Below are positions 7,663 to 16,236 of a stretch of 42,534 nt of DNA, in pieces. The translations under genes and the position numbers were made by a program. The stretch spans positions 1 to 42,534 of the forward strand of contig JAQSWL010000005.1 of NCBI GenBank assembly GCA_029266655.1, given 5' to 3'. How positions within the stretch are numbered: position 1 is the stretch's first letter; every line of letters begins with the position of its first letter. Below the pieces are notes generated by a model, which ran no database searches, was not told the origin of the DNA, and saw only the letters and a program-made list of their open reading frames with translations. Source of the stretch: Candidatus Midichloriaceae bacterium (GTDB lineage Bacteria; Pseudomonadota; Alphaproteobacteria; Rickettsiales; Midichloriaceae).

Positions 7663-8184
7663 TTATTTGCGGTCAATTAAAGCTTTAGTAATAGTGTCAG
7701 AAAGTATTTTGATTTTAGTTGTATCTCGTATTTGCAGCAGGCGCTGTTTATTTTGCGGAGTAATAGTTTGTGGATATTGTTTAATGTAAAGCGCTGCTAC
7801 TAAGATTCGTCCGGGTTGAGCATCTGTTAATAGCCATTCATCTACGGTAAATAAATCAAAAACACCAATTACTCTTAAAGATGGGATTAGGGGAGTAATG
7901 GCATCAATTATTTTTTGTATTTTTAGCTCGTTCTCTGGGGATGTTTTCTCAGATAAAAGACCGTTTAAAAGTGCTATATTATTTAGTGTTGCAGCTACAG
8001 TACCTTTGCGAGCTTGACCGGATTCCCCAGTATATGGATTTGTAGATACGGTAGAATCAACGCCTTCGGCTAAAACACCTTCGGGTGTAAAAGGCTCCGT
8101 TGGCTCTTGGGCATAAGTGGATGAATAGGGTAATACTGATAATAAAGCGCCAAATAATATTTTCTTAAACATGATTAACCTCAA
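7663..8184 (-). CDS. exported protein of unknown function
   Basis: I do not recognise this 173-residue protein. It starts with a signal peptide (MFKKILFGALLSVLPYSSTYA, beginning at the second Met, position 8172, five codons into the frame). An acidic, Pro/Gly/Thr-rich stretch follows (FTPEGVLAEGVDSTVSTNPY, TGESGQARKGT), then an amphipathic helical C-terminal half including PLIPSLRVIGVFDLFTVDEW. There is no lipobox cysteine and no second membrane segment, so it is probably periplasmic. It is a single gene, divergent from rpmG, with its own terminator. Confidence 0.7.
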   Translation of the reverse strand: MRLIMFKKILFGALLSVLPYSSTYAQEPTEPFTPEGVLAEGVDSTVSTNPYTGESGQARKGTVAATLNNIALLNGLLSEKTSPENELKIQKIIDAITPLIPSLRVIGVFDLFTVDEWLLTDAQPGRILVAALYIKQYPQTITPQNKQRLLQIRDTTKIKILSDTITKALIDRK

Positions 8185-8361
8185 TATACAAATATTTAGT
8201 GATGTAGCGTCAATTCCTCAATTTCTTGATGTGATTTGTTTAATGGCATCTTATAGATTTATAGACTATTAGCAATACATAAAGTTATCTTACACAGCCT
8301 ATTGACATAAGTGCAATTAGTAATTAGTATAGCCTGGAATTATGGATTTATAATTATCATC

Positions 8362-8532
8362 ATGGCAAAAAAGAACGTTGTACTATTTAAGCTTGTTAGC
8401 AGTGAAGGAACCGGGGTTTATTACGTTTGCGGCAAAAATCCTAAATTGCTCACCAAGAAATTAAAGTTCCGTAAGTACGATAAAAAACTTCGCAAACACG
8501 TTTTATTTGAAGAGCGTAAATTAAGCAGCTAA
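8362..8532 (+). CDS. rpmG: 50S ribosomal protein L33
   Basis: L33 lies near the E site of the large subunit. The 56-residue protein [20 protein letters not shown]... ends [15 protein letters not shown]. It has normal length and the [14 protein letters not shown] segment, and lacks the two zinc-binding CxxC pairs, so it is the zinc-independent form. I chose the ATG at 8362. An in-frame ATG at 8311 would add 17 residues with no family similarity. lolD begins 17 bases downstream, so the two may share a transcript. Confidence 0.93.
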   Translation: MAKKNVVLFKLVSSEGTGVYYVCGKNPKLLTKKLKFRKYDKKLRKHVLFEERKLSS

Positions 8533-8549
8533 TTTATAGGTAGCTAATT

Positions 8550-9473
8550 GTGGCAATGCTCACCTTAAGCAAAGTTAGTAAAGACTTTGTTCAGGCTAAT
8601 GGTTCTTTAGAGATAATTCGTGAGGCAACCTTTGGCTTGAATGAGGGTGAAGTGGTTGCCATGGTTGGGCCTTCTGGATGCGGAAAATCTACTTTGCTAC
8701 ATATCTGCGGGTTGTTAGAGCAACCAACTTCTGGCTCTGTTATTATAGACGGCGTTGACTGCAGTAAATTTTCTGACGTTGAAGCAACTAAAATCCGTGG
8801 CAAAAAGATCGGGTTCATTTATCAATTTCACCATCTATTACCTGAATTTACTGCGCTTGAAAATGTTATGATGCCGCTATTAATTGCTGGGGCTTCAAAA
8901 AAGCTAGCAGCAGAGAAGGCAAATAATCTATTAGAAGAATTTTCTCTTTTGCACCGCGCGGGCAATATACCATCAGAGCTTTCTGGGGGAGAGCAGCAAA
9001 GGGTTGCCATCGCTAGGGCATTGATTCATCAACCAAAAATTTTGCTTGCAGATGAACCAACAGGTAACTTAGATGAGGAAAATGCTAAGTTTGTATTTTC
9101 TCAATTCTTAAAAATTGCCAGGAATAAAAAAGTTTCTGTACTTATGGTTACGCATAATCTTGAGCTTGCAGAAAAAACTGATAGAATCCTAACTATACAT
9201 GGTGGTGTTGTGGATGCAGAGCCCAAAGTAGTGCATGCAGAAGCAAATAACTCTATTAGACCTCTTCGGAAACTCGCTTCTGGTAGCAGGGTGGAAGGAG
9301 CACACGGAACAGAAGACCGGAGTGTATTCAATATACATGAGGTCTCCTGTACCGGAGCATTGAGGCAACCTGCAGCAGAAGTAGAATTTCCGGAGAGGTC
9401 TATTAAGAAAAAAGTTTCGAAAACAAATAGCAAATCACCAAAGAAGAAGGCAACCAAAAATCACTCTGTGTGA
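8550..9473 (+). CDS. lolD: lipoprotein-releasing ABC transporter ATPase LolD with C-terminal extension
   Basis: LolD is the cytoplasmic ATPase of LolCDE, which releases outer-membrane lipoproteins from the inner membrane. Residues 1-225 contain Walker A GPSGCGKST, the Q-loop in FIYQFHHLLPEFTALENV, signature LSGGEQQRVAIARAL, Walker B ILLADEPTGNLDEE and the switch His in VTHNLEL. The family usually ends near 225-230 residues; this one has 307. About residues 236-285 of the tail are encoded by a palindromic repeat inserted in frame, and the last 20 residues are Lys-rich (KKKVSKTNSKSPKKKATK). The ATPase core looks intact. lolC/E is not in the window. Confidence 0.92.
   Translation: MAMLTLSKVSKDFVQANGSLEIIREATFGLNEGEVVAMVGPSGCGKSTLLHICGLLEQPTSGSVIIDGVDCSKFSDVEATKIRGKKIGFIYQFHHLLPEFTALENVMMPLLIAGASKKLAAEKANNLLEEFSLLHRAGNIPSELSGGEQQRVAIARALIHQPKILLADEPTGNLDEENAKFVFSQFLKIARNKKVSVLMVTHNLELAEKTDRILTIHGGVVDAEPKVVHAEANNSIRPLRKLASGSRVEGAHGTEDRSVFNIHEVSCTGALRQPAAEVEFPERSIKKKVSKTNSKSPKKKATKNHSV
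9255..9404 (+). repeat. R3: Rickettsia-type palindromic element read in frame in lolD
   Basis: The 150-bp (50-codon) insert has terminal inverted repeats TAGACCTCTTCGGAAA (9257-9272) and TTTCCGGAGAGGTCTA (9387-9402), 15 of 16 complementary. The complementarity continues inward (CTTCTGGTAGCAGG against CCTGCAGCAGAAG) to a central TGTAT/ATACA hairpin. The encoded peptide ends AAEVEFPERS, like the xxEVEFxxR ending of in-frame palindromic elements in Rickettsia and Orientia proteins, recalled from the literature. Confidence 0.85.
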
Positions 9474-9485
9474 GAGGTTATAAAA

Positions 9486-10487
9486 ATGTTAGCGCAACCA
9501 GCTAAAATATCGGAAAAACTTCAAGAAGATGAAAGCAGTGAGCTAAAGGTTAGGCCACGGTGTTTAGATGACTTTATAGGCCAAGGACAATTAAAAAATA
9601 ATCTAAAGATATTCTTAGAAGCTGCCAAATCTAGGGAAGAGGCTTTAGACCATGTAATTTTTTATGGTCCTCCTGGCCTTGGTAAAACTACGTTGTCACA
9701 AATAATAGCGCAAGAATTAGAGGTAAATATTAAAATTACTTCTGGCCCAACGCTATCTAAGGCGGGGGAGCTTGCTGCTATACTTACAAATTTGCAGTCG
9801 GGTGATGTGTTATTTATCGATGAAATCCACAGGCTACCAGCGCCGGTGGAGGAGGTGCTATATAGTGCTATGGAAGACTTTGCTTTGGACTTAGTAATAG
9901 GTGATGGGCCGGCGGCAAGATCGGTACGAATAAGTTTGCCAAAGTTTACCTTGATTGGAGCAACCACTCGCCTTGGTCTTTTATCTAATCCACTTAAGGA
10001 TAGGTTTGGGATACCACTTAAGTTAGATTTTTACAACGATGAAGAGCTTAAGTCTATAGTGCTAAGAGGAGCAAAAGTTTTAGGAGTAGAGATTATAGAA
10101 GACGCTGCTGCAAAAATTGCCAAGTGCTCTAGAGGTACCCCAAGAATTGCGCTGAGACTTTTGCGTAGGGTGAGGGATTTTCAGCATGCAGCTGGCCATT
10201 TAAAAATTGAATTATCTACTGTACGTAGTGCATTAATAAGTTTAGGGATAGACGATAATGGGCTGGATGGTCTAGATCATAAATATTTAATGTACATTGC
10301 GCAAAATTATAACGGCGGGCCTGTGGGTATCGATACCATTTCTGCTGGAGTTGCGGAAGACAAGGACACCATTGAGGATATGGTCGAGCCCTTTTTAATG
10401 CAGATGGGGCTTGTTAAGCGTACGCCTAAAGGGAGAGAGCTTAGCTCCCAAGCTTTTTCATATTTGAATATGCCCCTCGTAAATTAA
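9486..10487 (+). CDS. ruvB: Holliday junction branch-migration helicase RuvB
   Basis: RuvB is the hexameric AAA+ motor that, with RuvA, drives branch migration during recombination. The 333-residue protein contains [18 protein letters not shown], Walker [10 protein letters not shown], Walker [11 protein letters not shown], sensor 1 with GATTRLGLL, the Arg in [18 protein letters not shown] (sensor 2 region) and the winged-helix C-terminus [11 protein letters not shown]...[11 protein letters not shown]. The last residues and the stop (PLVN-stop) are supplied by R1 copy b, which starts at about 10475. ruvA and ruvC are not adjacent here. Confidence 0.97.
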   Translation: MLAQPAKISEKLQEDESSELKVRPRCLDDFIGQGQLKNNLKIFLEAAKSREEALDHVIFYGPPGLGKTTLSQIIAQELEVNIKITSGPTLSKAGELAAILTNLQSGDVLFIDEIHRLPAPVEEVLYSAMEDFALDLVIGDGPAARSVRISLPKFTLIGATTRLGLLSNPLKDRFGIPLKLDFYNDEELKSIVLRGAKVLGVEIIEDAAAKIAKCSRGTPRIALRLLRRVRDFQHAAGHLKIELSTVRSALISLGIDDNGLDGLDHKYLMYIAQNYNGGPVGIDTISAGVAEDKDTIEDMVEPFLMQMGLVKRTPKGRELSSQAFSYLNMPLVN

Positions 10488-10627
10488 GGGTTTGCAAAAG
10501 GCATAGACGACAGGGAATTTGGAAAAGTGGTAGGAGCAGTAATTGCGAGCACCGTAAGCCTATGCCAATAGGTGCGGATGCGGAGGAAAAGCTGCGACGC
10601 CCCAATTTTTCAAATTAACGGAGTATA
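10475..10627 (+). repeat. R1 palindromic element, copy b
   Basis: The copy starts CCCTCGTAAATTAAGGG and ends AATTAACGGAGTATA, in the same orientation as copy a and with the same central hairpin. It supplies the ruvB stop codon at 10485-10487 and fills nearly all the space up to miaA, which starts 8 bases past its end. Confidence 0.9.
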
Positions 10628-10634
10628 ACGATAA

Positions 10635-11543
10635 ATGCTGGGTAAAATTAATATCATTTTTGGCGCAACTGCTTCAGGCAAAAGTGCTTATGGTGTGGAG
10701 CTTGCAAAAGAGTTAGATGGCGAAATAATTAATTCAGATTCAATGCAGGTTTATGCTGAAATTCCCATAATTTCTGCGCAACCGACTGAAGAGGAAAGGG
10801 CGGGCATCTCGCACCATCTTTATGGAATGAGATCTTGTTTTGACCCTTACTCAGTTGGCCAATTTGTGGTTGATGCGGCACAAAAAATAATTGAAGTGCA
10901 AAACCGTGGAAAAACGCCAATTTTGGTAGGTGGCACAGGGCTTTACCTTAAGGCGCTGATAGAAGGGCTGCCGGATTTTCCAGAAATTTCTCAAGAAACC
11001 CAGAAAAAAGTTGATGAGATATTGCTAAATAAGCAAGAGGCGTTACACGAATATTTGAGTAGTATAGATCCACTTGCTGCGGCCCAGCTTAAGCCCAATG
11101 ATAAACAGCGTATATTAAGAGCAATTTCGGTTAAACTTGAATGTGGAGATTCGATTGTTAAAGTTCAACAGCAGAGTAAGAACCCAGCTTTTTCGCGTGA
11201 TGATTACCATATAATATGGATTAATCCTGAAAGAAAATTTGTATATGAAAGGATTAATCAAAGGTTTTTGAAAATGGTGGAATTGGGTGCTATAGAAGAA
11301 GTTGTAACGCTAGCGTGGTATGTAGATGGGCGTGTATTGCCTAAAGCTTGTGGCATACCAGAGATAGCACAATATCTTCAGAAAGAAATAAGCTTAGATG
11401 AGGCAATACATAAAGCGCAGAAAAGCAGTAGGAATTATGCTAAGCGTCAAATAACCTGGGCTAGGCACCAATTTGAATTTGATGTTGTAATACCATTTTT
11501 GGAATATAATTTGAGAAATAATATAATAGCAAAATCTTTATAG
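10635..11543 (+). CDS. miaA: tRNA dimethylallyltransferase MiaA
   Basis: MiaA transfers a dimethylallyl group from DMAPP to N6 of A37 in tRNAs reading UNN codons. The 302-residue product has P-loop FGATASGKSAYG, the substrate motif IINSDSMQVYAEIPIISAQP, HHLYG, VGGTGLYLKALIEGLP and a C-terminal KAQKSSRNYAKRQITWARHQ that contacts tRNA. The length is normal. DMAPP would come from the isoprenoid pathway that also feeds ispA in this window. It begins 8 bases after R1 copy b, so its ribosome-binding site lies at the edge of the repeat. Confidence 0.96.
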   Translation: MLGKINIIFGATASGKSAYGVELAKELDGEIINSDSMQVYAEIPIISAQPTEEERAGISHHLYGMRSCFDPYSVGQFVVDAAQKIIEVQNRGKTPILVGGTGLYLKALIEGLPDFPEISQETQKKVDEILLNKQEALHEYLSSIDPLAAAQLKPNDKQRILRAISVKLECGDSIVKVQQQSKNPAFSRDDYHIIWINPERKFVYERINQRFLKMVELGAIEEVVTLAWYVDGRVLPKACGIPEIAQYLQKEISLDEAIHKAQKSSRNYAKRQITWARHQFEFDVVIPFLEYNLRNNIIAKSL

Positions 11544-11681
11544 CCACAAGATATACCGTAATTCTAGTGATGAGTTAATATAACGCATTTTAATGCAGCT
11601 ACAAAAATTTTCATTGAAATTATTCATTTATAATATCTAATTGATTGCTAAGTACTATTAACAAATTTTTCGCTTAATTTA

Positions 11682-12590
11682 ATGCTTTTTTATATTGGCT
11701 CTTTAATAATAGTTGGCTCAATTGTTCTTGGCTTTATAGCCGAAGGCGGCAATATATTAGTGCTTTATCAGCCTTATGCGGCGGTTATTATTCTTGGTTC
11801 TGCCTTTGGAATATTAATAATCTCAAATCCACAATCGATATTAAAATCTATGTGGCTTTTAATAAAACGCCTGCGTTTAGGAACTCCTTATAAAAAATTT
11901 GATTATCTTAATCTTTTAATATTTATGTTTTTCTTTTTTAAATATGCGAAGACTAAAGGTATTATTGCCATTGAATATGACATTGAGAACCCTAATAAAA
12001 GCCTTATTTTTAATGAGTTTCCAGAAATATTAAAAAACAAAGAGGCTGTAACATTCTTTTGTGATTATATGAGGTTACTTGTTATAGGTTTTGATAAGAG
12101 TTATGAGCTAGAAAACTTAATGCAGGATCAAATAGCGATCCGCAGAAACCACAATGCAGAAATCAGCTCAGCGTTATTTAAAATTGCGGATGCATTACCG
12201 GCGCTTGGAATTATAGCCGCAGTACTTGGAGTAATAAATGCAATGGCGAGCATAAATGCAGAACCTGCTGTATTAGGGCATAAAATAGCAGCGGCCCTCA
12301 TTGGTACTTTTATCGGCGTTGCTGTTTCTTACTGTGCTGTAACTCCGTTAGGTTCGTATATGGAAAAATTTAGTAATGATGAATCTAAATTTTTGGAATG
12401 CATTAAGGCTGGCTTTATATCATATGTTAATGGAACTCAACCAGCGATAGCAATAGAATTTGCTAGGCAAACCGTACCAATTAATTTAAAGCCCTCTTTT
12501 CTTGAAGTTGAAAAAGCTATTGAAAACCATTTGAAATACCGCAGGATGAATAAAGATGTTAGACAAAAACCAGCAGGAGCAACAAGATAA
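11682..12590 (+). CDS. motA: flagellar motor stator protein MotA
   Basis: MotA forms, with MotB, the proton channel that powers flagellar rotation. The 302-residue protein has four membrane segments: two at the N-terminus (FYIGSLIIVGSIVLGFIAEG and AAVIILGSAFGILII) and two after the cytoplasmic loop (ALPALGIIAAVLGVINAMAS and IAAALIGTFIGVAVSYCAV). The conserved prolines in the third-segment entry (DALPALG) and the charged cytoplasmic loop are present. It overlaps motB by 35 bases, indicating translational coupling. Confidence 0.95.
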   Translation: MLFYIGSLIIVGSIVLGFIAEGGNILVLYQPYAAVIILGSAFGILIISNPQSILKSMWLLIKRLRLGTPYKKFDYLNLLIFMFFFFKYAKTKGIIAIEYDIENPNKSLIFNEFPEILKNKEAVTFFCDYMRLLVIGFDKSYELENLMQDQIAIRRNHNAEISSALFKIADALPALGIIAAVLGVINAMASINAEPAVLGHKIAAALIGTFIGVAVSYCAVTPLGSYMEKFSNDESKFLECIKAGFISYVNGTQPAIAIEFARQTVPINLKPSFLEVEKAIENHLKYRRMNKDVRQKPAGATR

Positions 12591-13509
12591 TCCTACTCAG
12601 AGTAAGCCTCCTATCATCATTAAAAGGATAGTGCAGCAAGCACATGGGCATCATGGGGGGGCATGGAAGGTAGCTTATGCGGATTTTGTAACTGCTATGA
12701 TGGCCTTTTTTCTATTATTATGGCTGCTTAATGCTGTTCCTCAAGAAAAGCTTAGGGGTATTGCAGATTACTTTGAGCCTACAGTTGGTATTAAAGGGGC
12801 TAAAGGAATAGGATTTGAAGGTGGTAGATCTTTGAGTACTCCTGGTACTAGCAACTCTGATAAAGAACTGGGTGTAGAATATGGAGTTATATCTAAAGGA
12901 GAAATAGTATCTACCCCCGAAGTAGGGAGTGAAATAAAGGATGAAGAGAGAGAAAATGAAAGGTTTACCCTGATGGAAGGGGAGTTGAAAAAAGTGCTGA
13001 CATCTGATGCAAATTTAAGCCAATTTTCTGATAGCGTTACTTTTGAAATGACTCCAGAAGGATTGGTAATTAAGGTAATAGATCAAGACAAGTTACCAAT
13101 GTTCAAAAAAGGGGGTGTAGAACTTGAAGTCTACGCAAAAAATATTTTAACCAAAATAGTTGGTCTTATAAAGTATTCACCAAATTTTATAGCTATTTCT
13201 GGGTTTACGGAAAGTTCCAATTCGCCAATACAAAAAGATTATTCGAATTGGGAGCTATCTATAGATCGGGCTAATGCTGCCAGAAAATACATAGTGGAGC
13301 AGGGTATATCACCAGATCAAATAGCAAAGCTTATTGGTAGGGCTGATACTGCGCCCCTAGACCCTGGCAACCCTAATTCACCTAGGAATAGAAGAATAGA
13401 GATAACATTGCTACGTAACTCAATTATGCCATTTAATAAAATATCTGCTCCTAAACAGTTGATAGGTAACAGCTTGGGTGAAAAACCACATATAGTTGAA
13501 GAGGGATAA
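12556..13509 (+). CDS. motB: flagellar motor stator protein MotB
   Basis: MotB anchors the stator to peptidoglycan and supplies the proton-binding Asp. In this 317-residue protein the single membrane segment reads AYADFVTAMMAFFLLLWLLN, with the essential Asp in YADF. A periplasmic linker leads to an OmpA/MotB peptidoglycan-binding domain (FIAISGFTESSNS, SNWELSIDRANAARKYIVEQG, PNSPRNRRIEITLL). Stator residues look intact, so the motor should be functional if the rest of the flagellum is present. R2 copy b starts 12 bases after the stop. Confidence 0.95.
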   Translation: MLDKNQQEQQDNPTQSKPPIIIKRIVQQAHGHHGGAWKVAYADFVTAMMAFFLLLWLLNAVPQEKLRGIADYFEPTVGIKGAKGIGFEGGRSLSTPGTSNSDKELGVEYGVISKGEIVSTPEVGSEIKDEERENERFTLMEGELKKVLTSDANLSQFSDSVTFEMTPEGLVIKVIDQDKLPMFKKGGVELEVYAKNILTKIVGLIKYSPNFIAISGFTESSNSPIQKDYSNWELSIDRANAARKYIVEQGISPDQIAKLIGRADTAPLDPGNPNSPRNRRIEITLLRNSIMPFNKISAPKQLIGNSLGEKPHIVEEG

Positions 13510-13521
13510 AGAAAGGTATAA

Positions 13522-13678
13522 TACCAAATCTCAAAATAAATAGAGCATTAAAGCTCATCTTTTGGCAAATTTGCTTGGTAAAAAATTGATGAATATGTAA
13601 AATATGGGGACTGCTTTTTCCCATCGCACTTTGCAAAAATCTGGCATTACTATCTCAATTTATTTATGAGGTTTGGTA
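13522..13678 (+). repeat. R2 MITE copy b (157 bp, flanked by TAA)
   Basis: The ends are TACCAAATCTCAAAATAAAT and TTATTTATGAGGTTTGGTA. TAA is repeated on both sides (13519-13521 and 13679-13681). The interior closely matches copies c and d. Confidence 0.9.
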
Positions 13679-13800
13679 TAAATAAGTGTTGCTGGCGTAT
13701 TAAAGTTTTGTTAAGATTTTGTATTAGAGCAATTTATGTCTACAGTTTTTGTAAAAGGGTCAGGCGTATATTGTTTTAGTAAGTCAAAGAGTATACATGG

Positions 13801-13835
13801 TTCATAGAAAAACTATGAATTAATTATTAGGAGGT
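13801..13835 (+). promoter_or_regulatory. 5'-leader hairpin and strong ribosome-binding site
   Basis: A perfect hairpin TTCATAG-AAAAA-CTATGAA (13801-13819) lies 9 bases upstream of the Shine-Dalgarno sequence AGGAGGT (13829-13835), which is spaced 5 bases from the ATG at 13841. This is the strongest ribosome-binding site seen in the window and suggests high expression. The hairpin may protect the mRNA 5' end. Confidence 0.6.
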
Positions 13836-13840
13836 TATTC

Positions 13841-14140
13841 ATGAAATTATCTGCAATCATTACAGGTGTATCTGTTGCTTTAATAGCTTTTGGCGTTAAT
13901 GCTGCTGAACCACAATCAAGAAATCAACAGCAAGAAAATCAAGCTTCTGCTCAAAGAAACCAACAACAAGAAAATCAAGCTGCTGCTCAAAGAAATCAGC
14001 AACAAGAAAACCAAGCTTCTGCTCAAAGAAATCAAGAGCAAAATCAGGAGCAAGCTCAAAATTCTGAACAAAAAAGAAATAATCCTGAGCAAGCTAACAG
14101 AAGAAATAATAATTCTTCAAATGCAAGGCAAAATAACTAA
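13841..14140 (+). CDS. small exported Q/N-rich repeat protein
   Basis: This 99-residue protein has an N-terminal signal peptide (MKLSAIITGVSVALIAFGVNA, cleavage after NAA or NA). The mature part is almost entirely Gln, Asn, Glu, Arg, Ala and Ser. It contains three near-perfect 12-residue repeats RNQQQENQASAQ followed by degenerate copies ending NNNSSNARQNN. There is no Cys, no aromatic residue after the signal, and no known domain, so it is predicted to be disordered. I do not recognise it. A strong ribosome-binding site and an intrinsic terminator frame it as a dedicated, highly expressed gene. A second open frame over the same repeats is a shadow. Confidence 0.8.
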   Translation: MKLSAIITGVSVALIAFGVNAAEPQSRNQQQENQASAQRNQQQENQAAAQRNQQQENQASAQRNQEQNQEQAQNSEQKRNNPEQANRRNNNSSNARQNN

Positions 14141-14169
14141 GCGTGTAAACGTTAAATTATAGCAAGAAG

Positions 14170-14193
14170 GCCTGGTACTGCCAGGCTTTTTTG
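14170..14193 (+). terminator. intrinsic terminator of the Q/N-rich protein gene
   Basis: Stem GCCTGG / CCAGGC with a 5-base loop is followed by TTTTTTG. It begins 30 bases past the stop codon. Confidence 0.85.
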
Positions 14194-14214
14194 TTGTCGT
14201 TTAGATGGTTATAA

Positions 14215-14411
14215 TACCATTTTCTAAAAATTTATACCAAAACTCATATTTAATAGGTCATCTGTATCTTGCCTTTCCAAATATTTTGGTTGATAAAAAA
14301 GACAGCAATATATTCATATTACAGACTTTTTTATCTTCCCACCTCTTTGAGAATTCAAGCACATATGGCCTATTAAATATGAGTTTTGGTATAAATTTTT
14401 AGAAAATGGTA
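14215..14411. repeat. R4: divergent R2-like element nested in an outer palindrome (197 bp)
   Basis: Terminal inverted repeats of 47 bp (14215-14261 and 14365-14411) differ at a single position. TAA flanks both sides (14212-14214 and 14412-14414). Inside, an inner element of 157 bp (14235-14391) starts TACCAAAACTCATATTTAAT and ends in its inverse. This has the same length and similar ends as R2, with an interior only partly alignable to it. The outer 20-base arms TACCATTTTCTAAAAATTTA and inverse would form a minimal palindrome without it. Confidence 0.8.
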
Positions 14412-14424
14412 TAAAATGAAAATC

Positions 14425-15045
14425 TTAAGGCTTGATTGATAACAACACATGCTCGAGCAATTTGTTTTCTATTGTTTTCATATCTAATGTGCCATCAATT
14501 ATTAGAAAGCGTTTAGGATTTAGTTTTGCACATTCAAGTAGTCCTTGACGCACTTTTTTATGGAATGTTATATCGCGCTGGTCATAATGATTAGAATCTC
14601 TTTTAGAGGATGGGAGAGTAATTCTTCTCTGCGCTATTTCAGGATCTATGTCTATTAAAAAAGTTACGTCAGGCTCAAAGCCTTGGAAAATAGAATAGTG
14701 CAGAGACTGCATAAGGCTTATATCTAATGCTTTACAAAGGCCTTGATATACAATACTTGAATCAAAAAAACGATCGCATACTACTACAAATCCTTGTGCT
14801 AGTTTTGGTTTTATTAAAGATTCAACATGGTCGTGCCTTGCCGCAGTAATTAGCAAAAATTCAGTTAATGCATTTTCTATCCCTTGATCTCCAAGTAATA
14901 AAGCCCTTATTTTTTCTGCTAATTCTGTGCCGCCAGGTTCCCGTGTAAATAAGGCTTTTATGCCTTTTTTTTGTAAATTTTCTACCAGCCTTTTTGCTTG
15001 AGTGGTTTTGCCAGAGCCTTCGCCACCTTCAAAAGTTATAAACAT
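14425..15045 (-). CDS. tmk: thymidylate kinase
   Basis: Tmk phosphorylates dTMP to dTDP. The 206-residue protein begins MFITFEGGEGSGKTTQAKRL (P-loop), then has TREPGGTELAEKIR (DR/EPGGT motif), VVCDRFFDSSIVYQG (DRY-type motif with Phe) and a lid region PSSKRDSNHYDQRD. All functional motifs are present and the length is normal. It lies 19 bases after pheS on the same strand and is probably co-transcribed; holB, often next to tmk, is absent. Confidence 0.96.
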   Translation of the reverse strand: MFITFEGGEGSGKTTQAKRLVENLQKKGIKALFTREPGGTELAEKIRALLLGDQGIENALTEFLLITAARHDHVESLIKPKLAQGFVVVCDRFFDSSIVYQGLCKALDISLMQSLHYSIFQGFEPDVTFLIDIDPEIAQRRITLPSSKRDSNHYDQRDITFHKKVRQGLLECAKLNPKRFLIIDGTLDMKTIENKLLEHVLLSIKP

Positions 15046-15064
15046 GTGTGAATCCTTAAATCAA

Positions 15065-16087
15065 TTATGCAATGCTGCGCAGCCATCTTAAGTCTCCATC
15101 GTAGAACTTTCGCAAATCAGAAATATTATACTTAAGCATTGCTAAGCGCTCCACTCCAACTCCAAAAGCAAAGCCTTGATATTCTTCTGGGTCAATTCCG
15201 CAGTTTTTTAATACATTTGGGTGAATCATCCCTGAACCCAATATTTCTATCCAATCATTGCCTTGACCTATGGTGAGTTGCTCTTTATTTGAGCGGTCAC
15301 ATTTCACATCTACTTCTGCAGAAGGTTCTGTAAATGGGAAATGGCTAGCGCGGAGGCGTATAGGCGCTTGTTTTACCTGAAAAAACTTTTGTAGGAATTG
15401 CTCTAAACAAAACTTGAGCTGTGCAATACTCACTTTTTTATCTATATAAATTACTTCTAATTGATGAAACATTGGTGAATGGGTAGCGTCGCTATCAGAC
15501 CTAAAAGTTTTGCCAATTGTGAAAAGCCGCATTGGTGGCTTTCTTTTGCTCATGGAGCGTATTTGCACGTTAGAGGTATGGGTGCGTAATACCTTGTCTG
15601 ATTGGTTATTTAGATAAAAAGTATCATGCATTTGCCTGGCCGGATGATTCTCGCTGATATTAAGTGCAGTGAAGTTATGCCAGTCATCCTCTATTTCTGG
15701 GCCATCTACAAATTCAAATCCTAGGTGTTCAAATATGCTTTTGAGTTCGGCAATTGCTTTGCTAATTGGATGTGTAGCCCCTATGTTTTTCGCACGCGCT
15801 GGCAGTGTAATATCTATGGATTCTTTAGCCAACTTTTCTGAAATTTGCTTGGCTTCCAACTCTTGTTTAAGCGCTTCAAGTTTTTCTGCTACAAAATTTT
15901 TTAGTCCATTAACTTGTGAGCCGTAGGTTTTTCGTTCATCATTAGGTAACGTAGGGATAACTTTGGTTTGCTCTGTAACAATGCCACTTTTTCCTATAAA
16001 CTTTACTCTAAGATTCTCTGCTTTTAGGAGTGAATCTGCATTAGTTAATTCTTCTTCAAAATCCTTTTTAATCTGTTCTAGCTGCAT
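15065..16087 (-). CDS. pheS: phenylalanyl-tRNA synthetase alpha subunit
   Basis: PheS is the catalytic alpha subunit of the (alpha-beta)2 enzyme that charges tRNA-Phe. The 340-residue product has the N-terminal coiled coil (about residues 1-90), THPISKAIAELKSIFEHLGF, motif 1 with NHPARQMHDTFYL, motif 2 RLFTIGKTFRSDSDATHSP...FHQLE, and motif 3 GFAFGVGVERLAMLKY. The gene for the beta subunit (pheT), commonly adjacent, is not downstream here; tmk is. That separation fits a rearranged Rickettsiales-type genome. Confidence 0.97.
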   Translation of the reverse strand: MQLEQIKKDFEEELTNADSLLKAENLRVKFIGKSGIVTEQTKVIPTLPNDERKTYGSQVNGLKNFVAEKLEALKQELEAKQISEKLAKESIDITLPARAKNIGATHPISKAIAELKSIFEHLGFEFVDGPEIEDDWHNFTALNISENHPARQMHDTFYLNNQSDKVLRTHTSNVQIRSMSKRKPPMRLFTIGKTFRSDSDATHSPMFHQLEVIYIDKKVSIAQLKFCLEQFLQKFFQVKQAPIRLRASHFPFTEPSAEVDVKCDRSNKEQLTIGQGNDWIEILGSGMIHPNVLKNCGIDPEEYQGFAFGVGVERLAMLKYNISDLRKFYDGDLRWLRSIA

Positions 16088-16236
16088 TTTGTAATCCTAT
16101 GTTTGTTTGGATTATACATAGCGCCTATATTTTTTCAAGGCCGTGGCTCATAAAATTATTATTGCTTGCCATATATGGTTAAATGCATTATGTTTTGCAA
16201 ACAAGTTCTTGAAAATAAACAATAAAAGGTAATAAA

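Noticed and set aside
13890-14162. 90-codon frame over the Q/N-rich protein gene
   Set aside because: It is a shifted reading of the same 36-bp repeats without signal peptide or ribosome-binding site.
14205-14402. 65-codon frame inside nested element R4
   Set aside because: It spans the MITE's inverted repeats and has no ribosome-binding site or homology.
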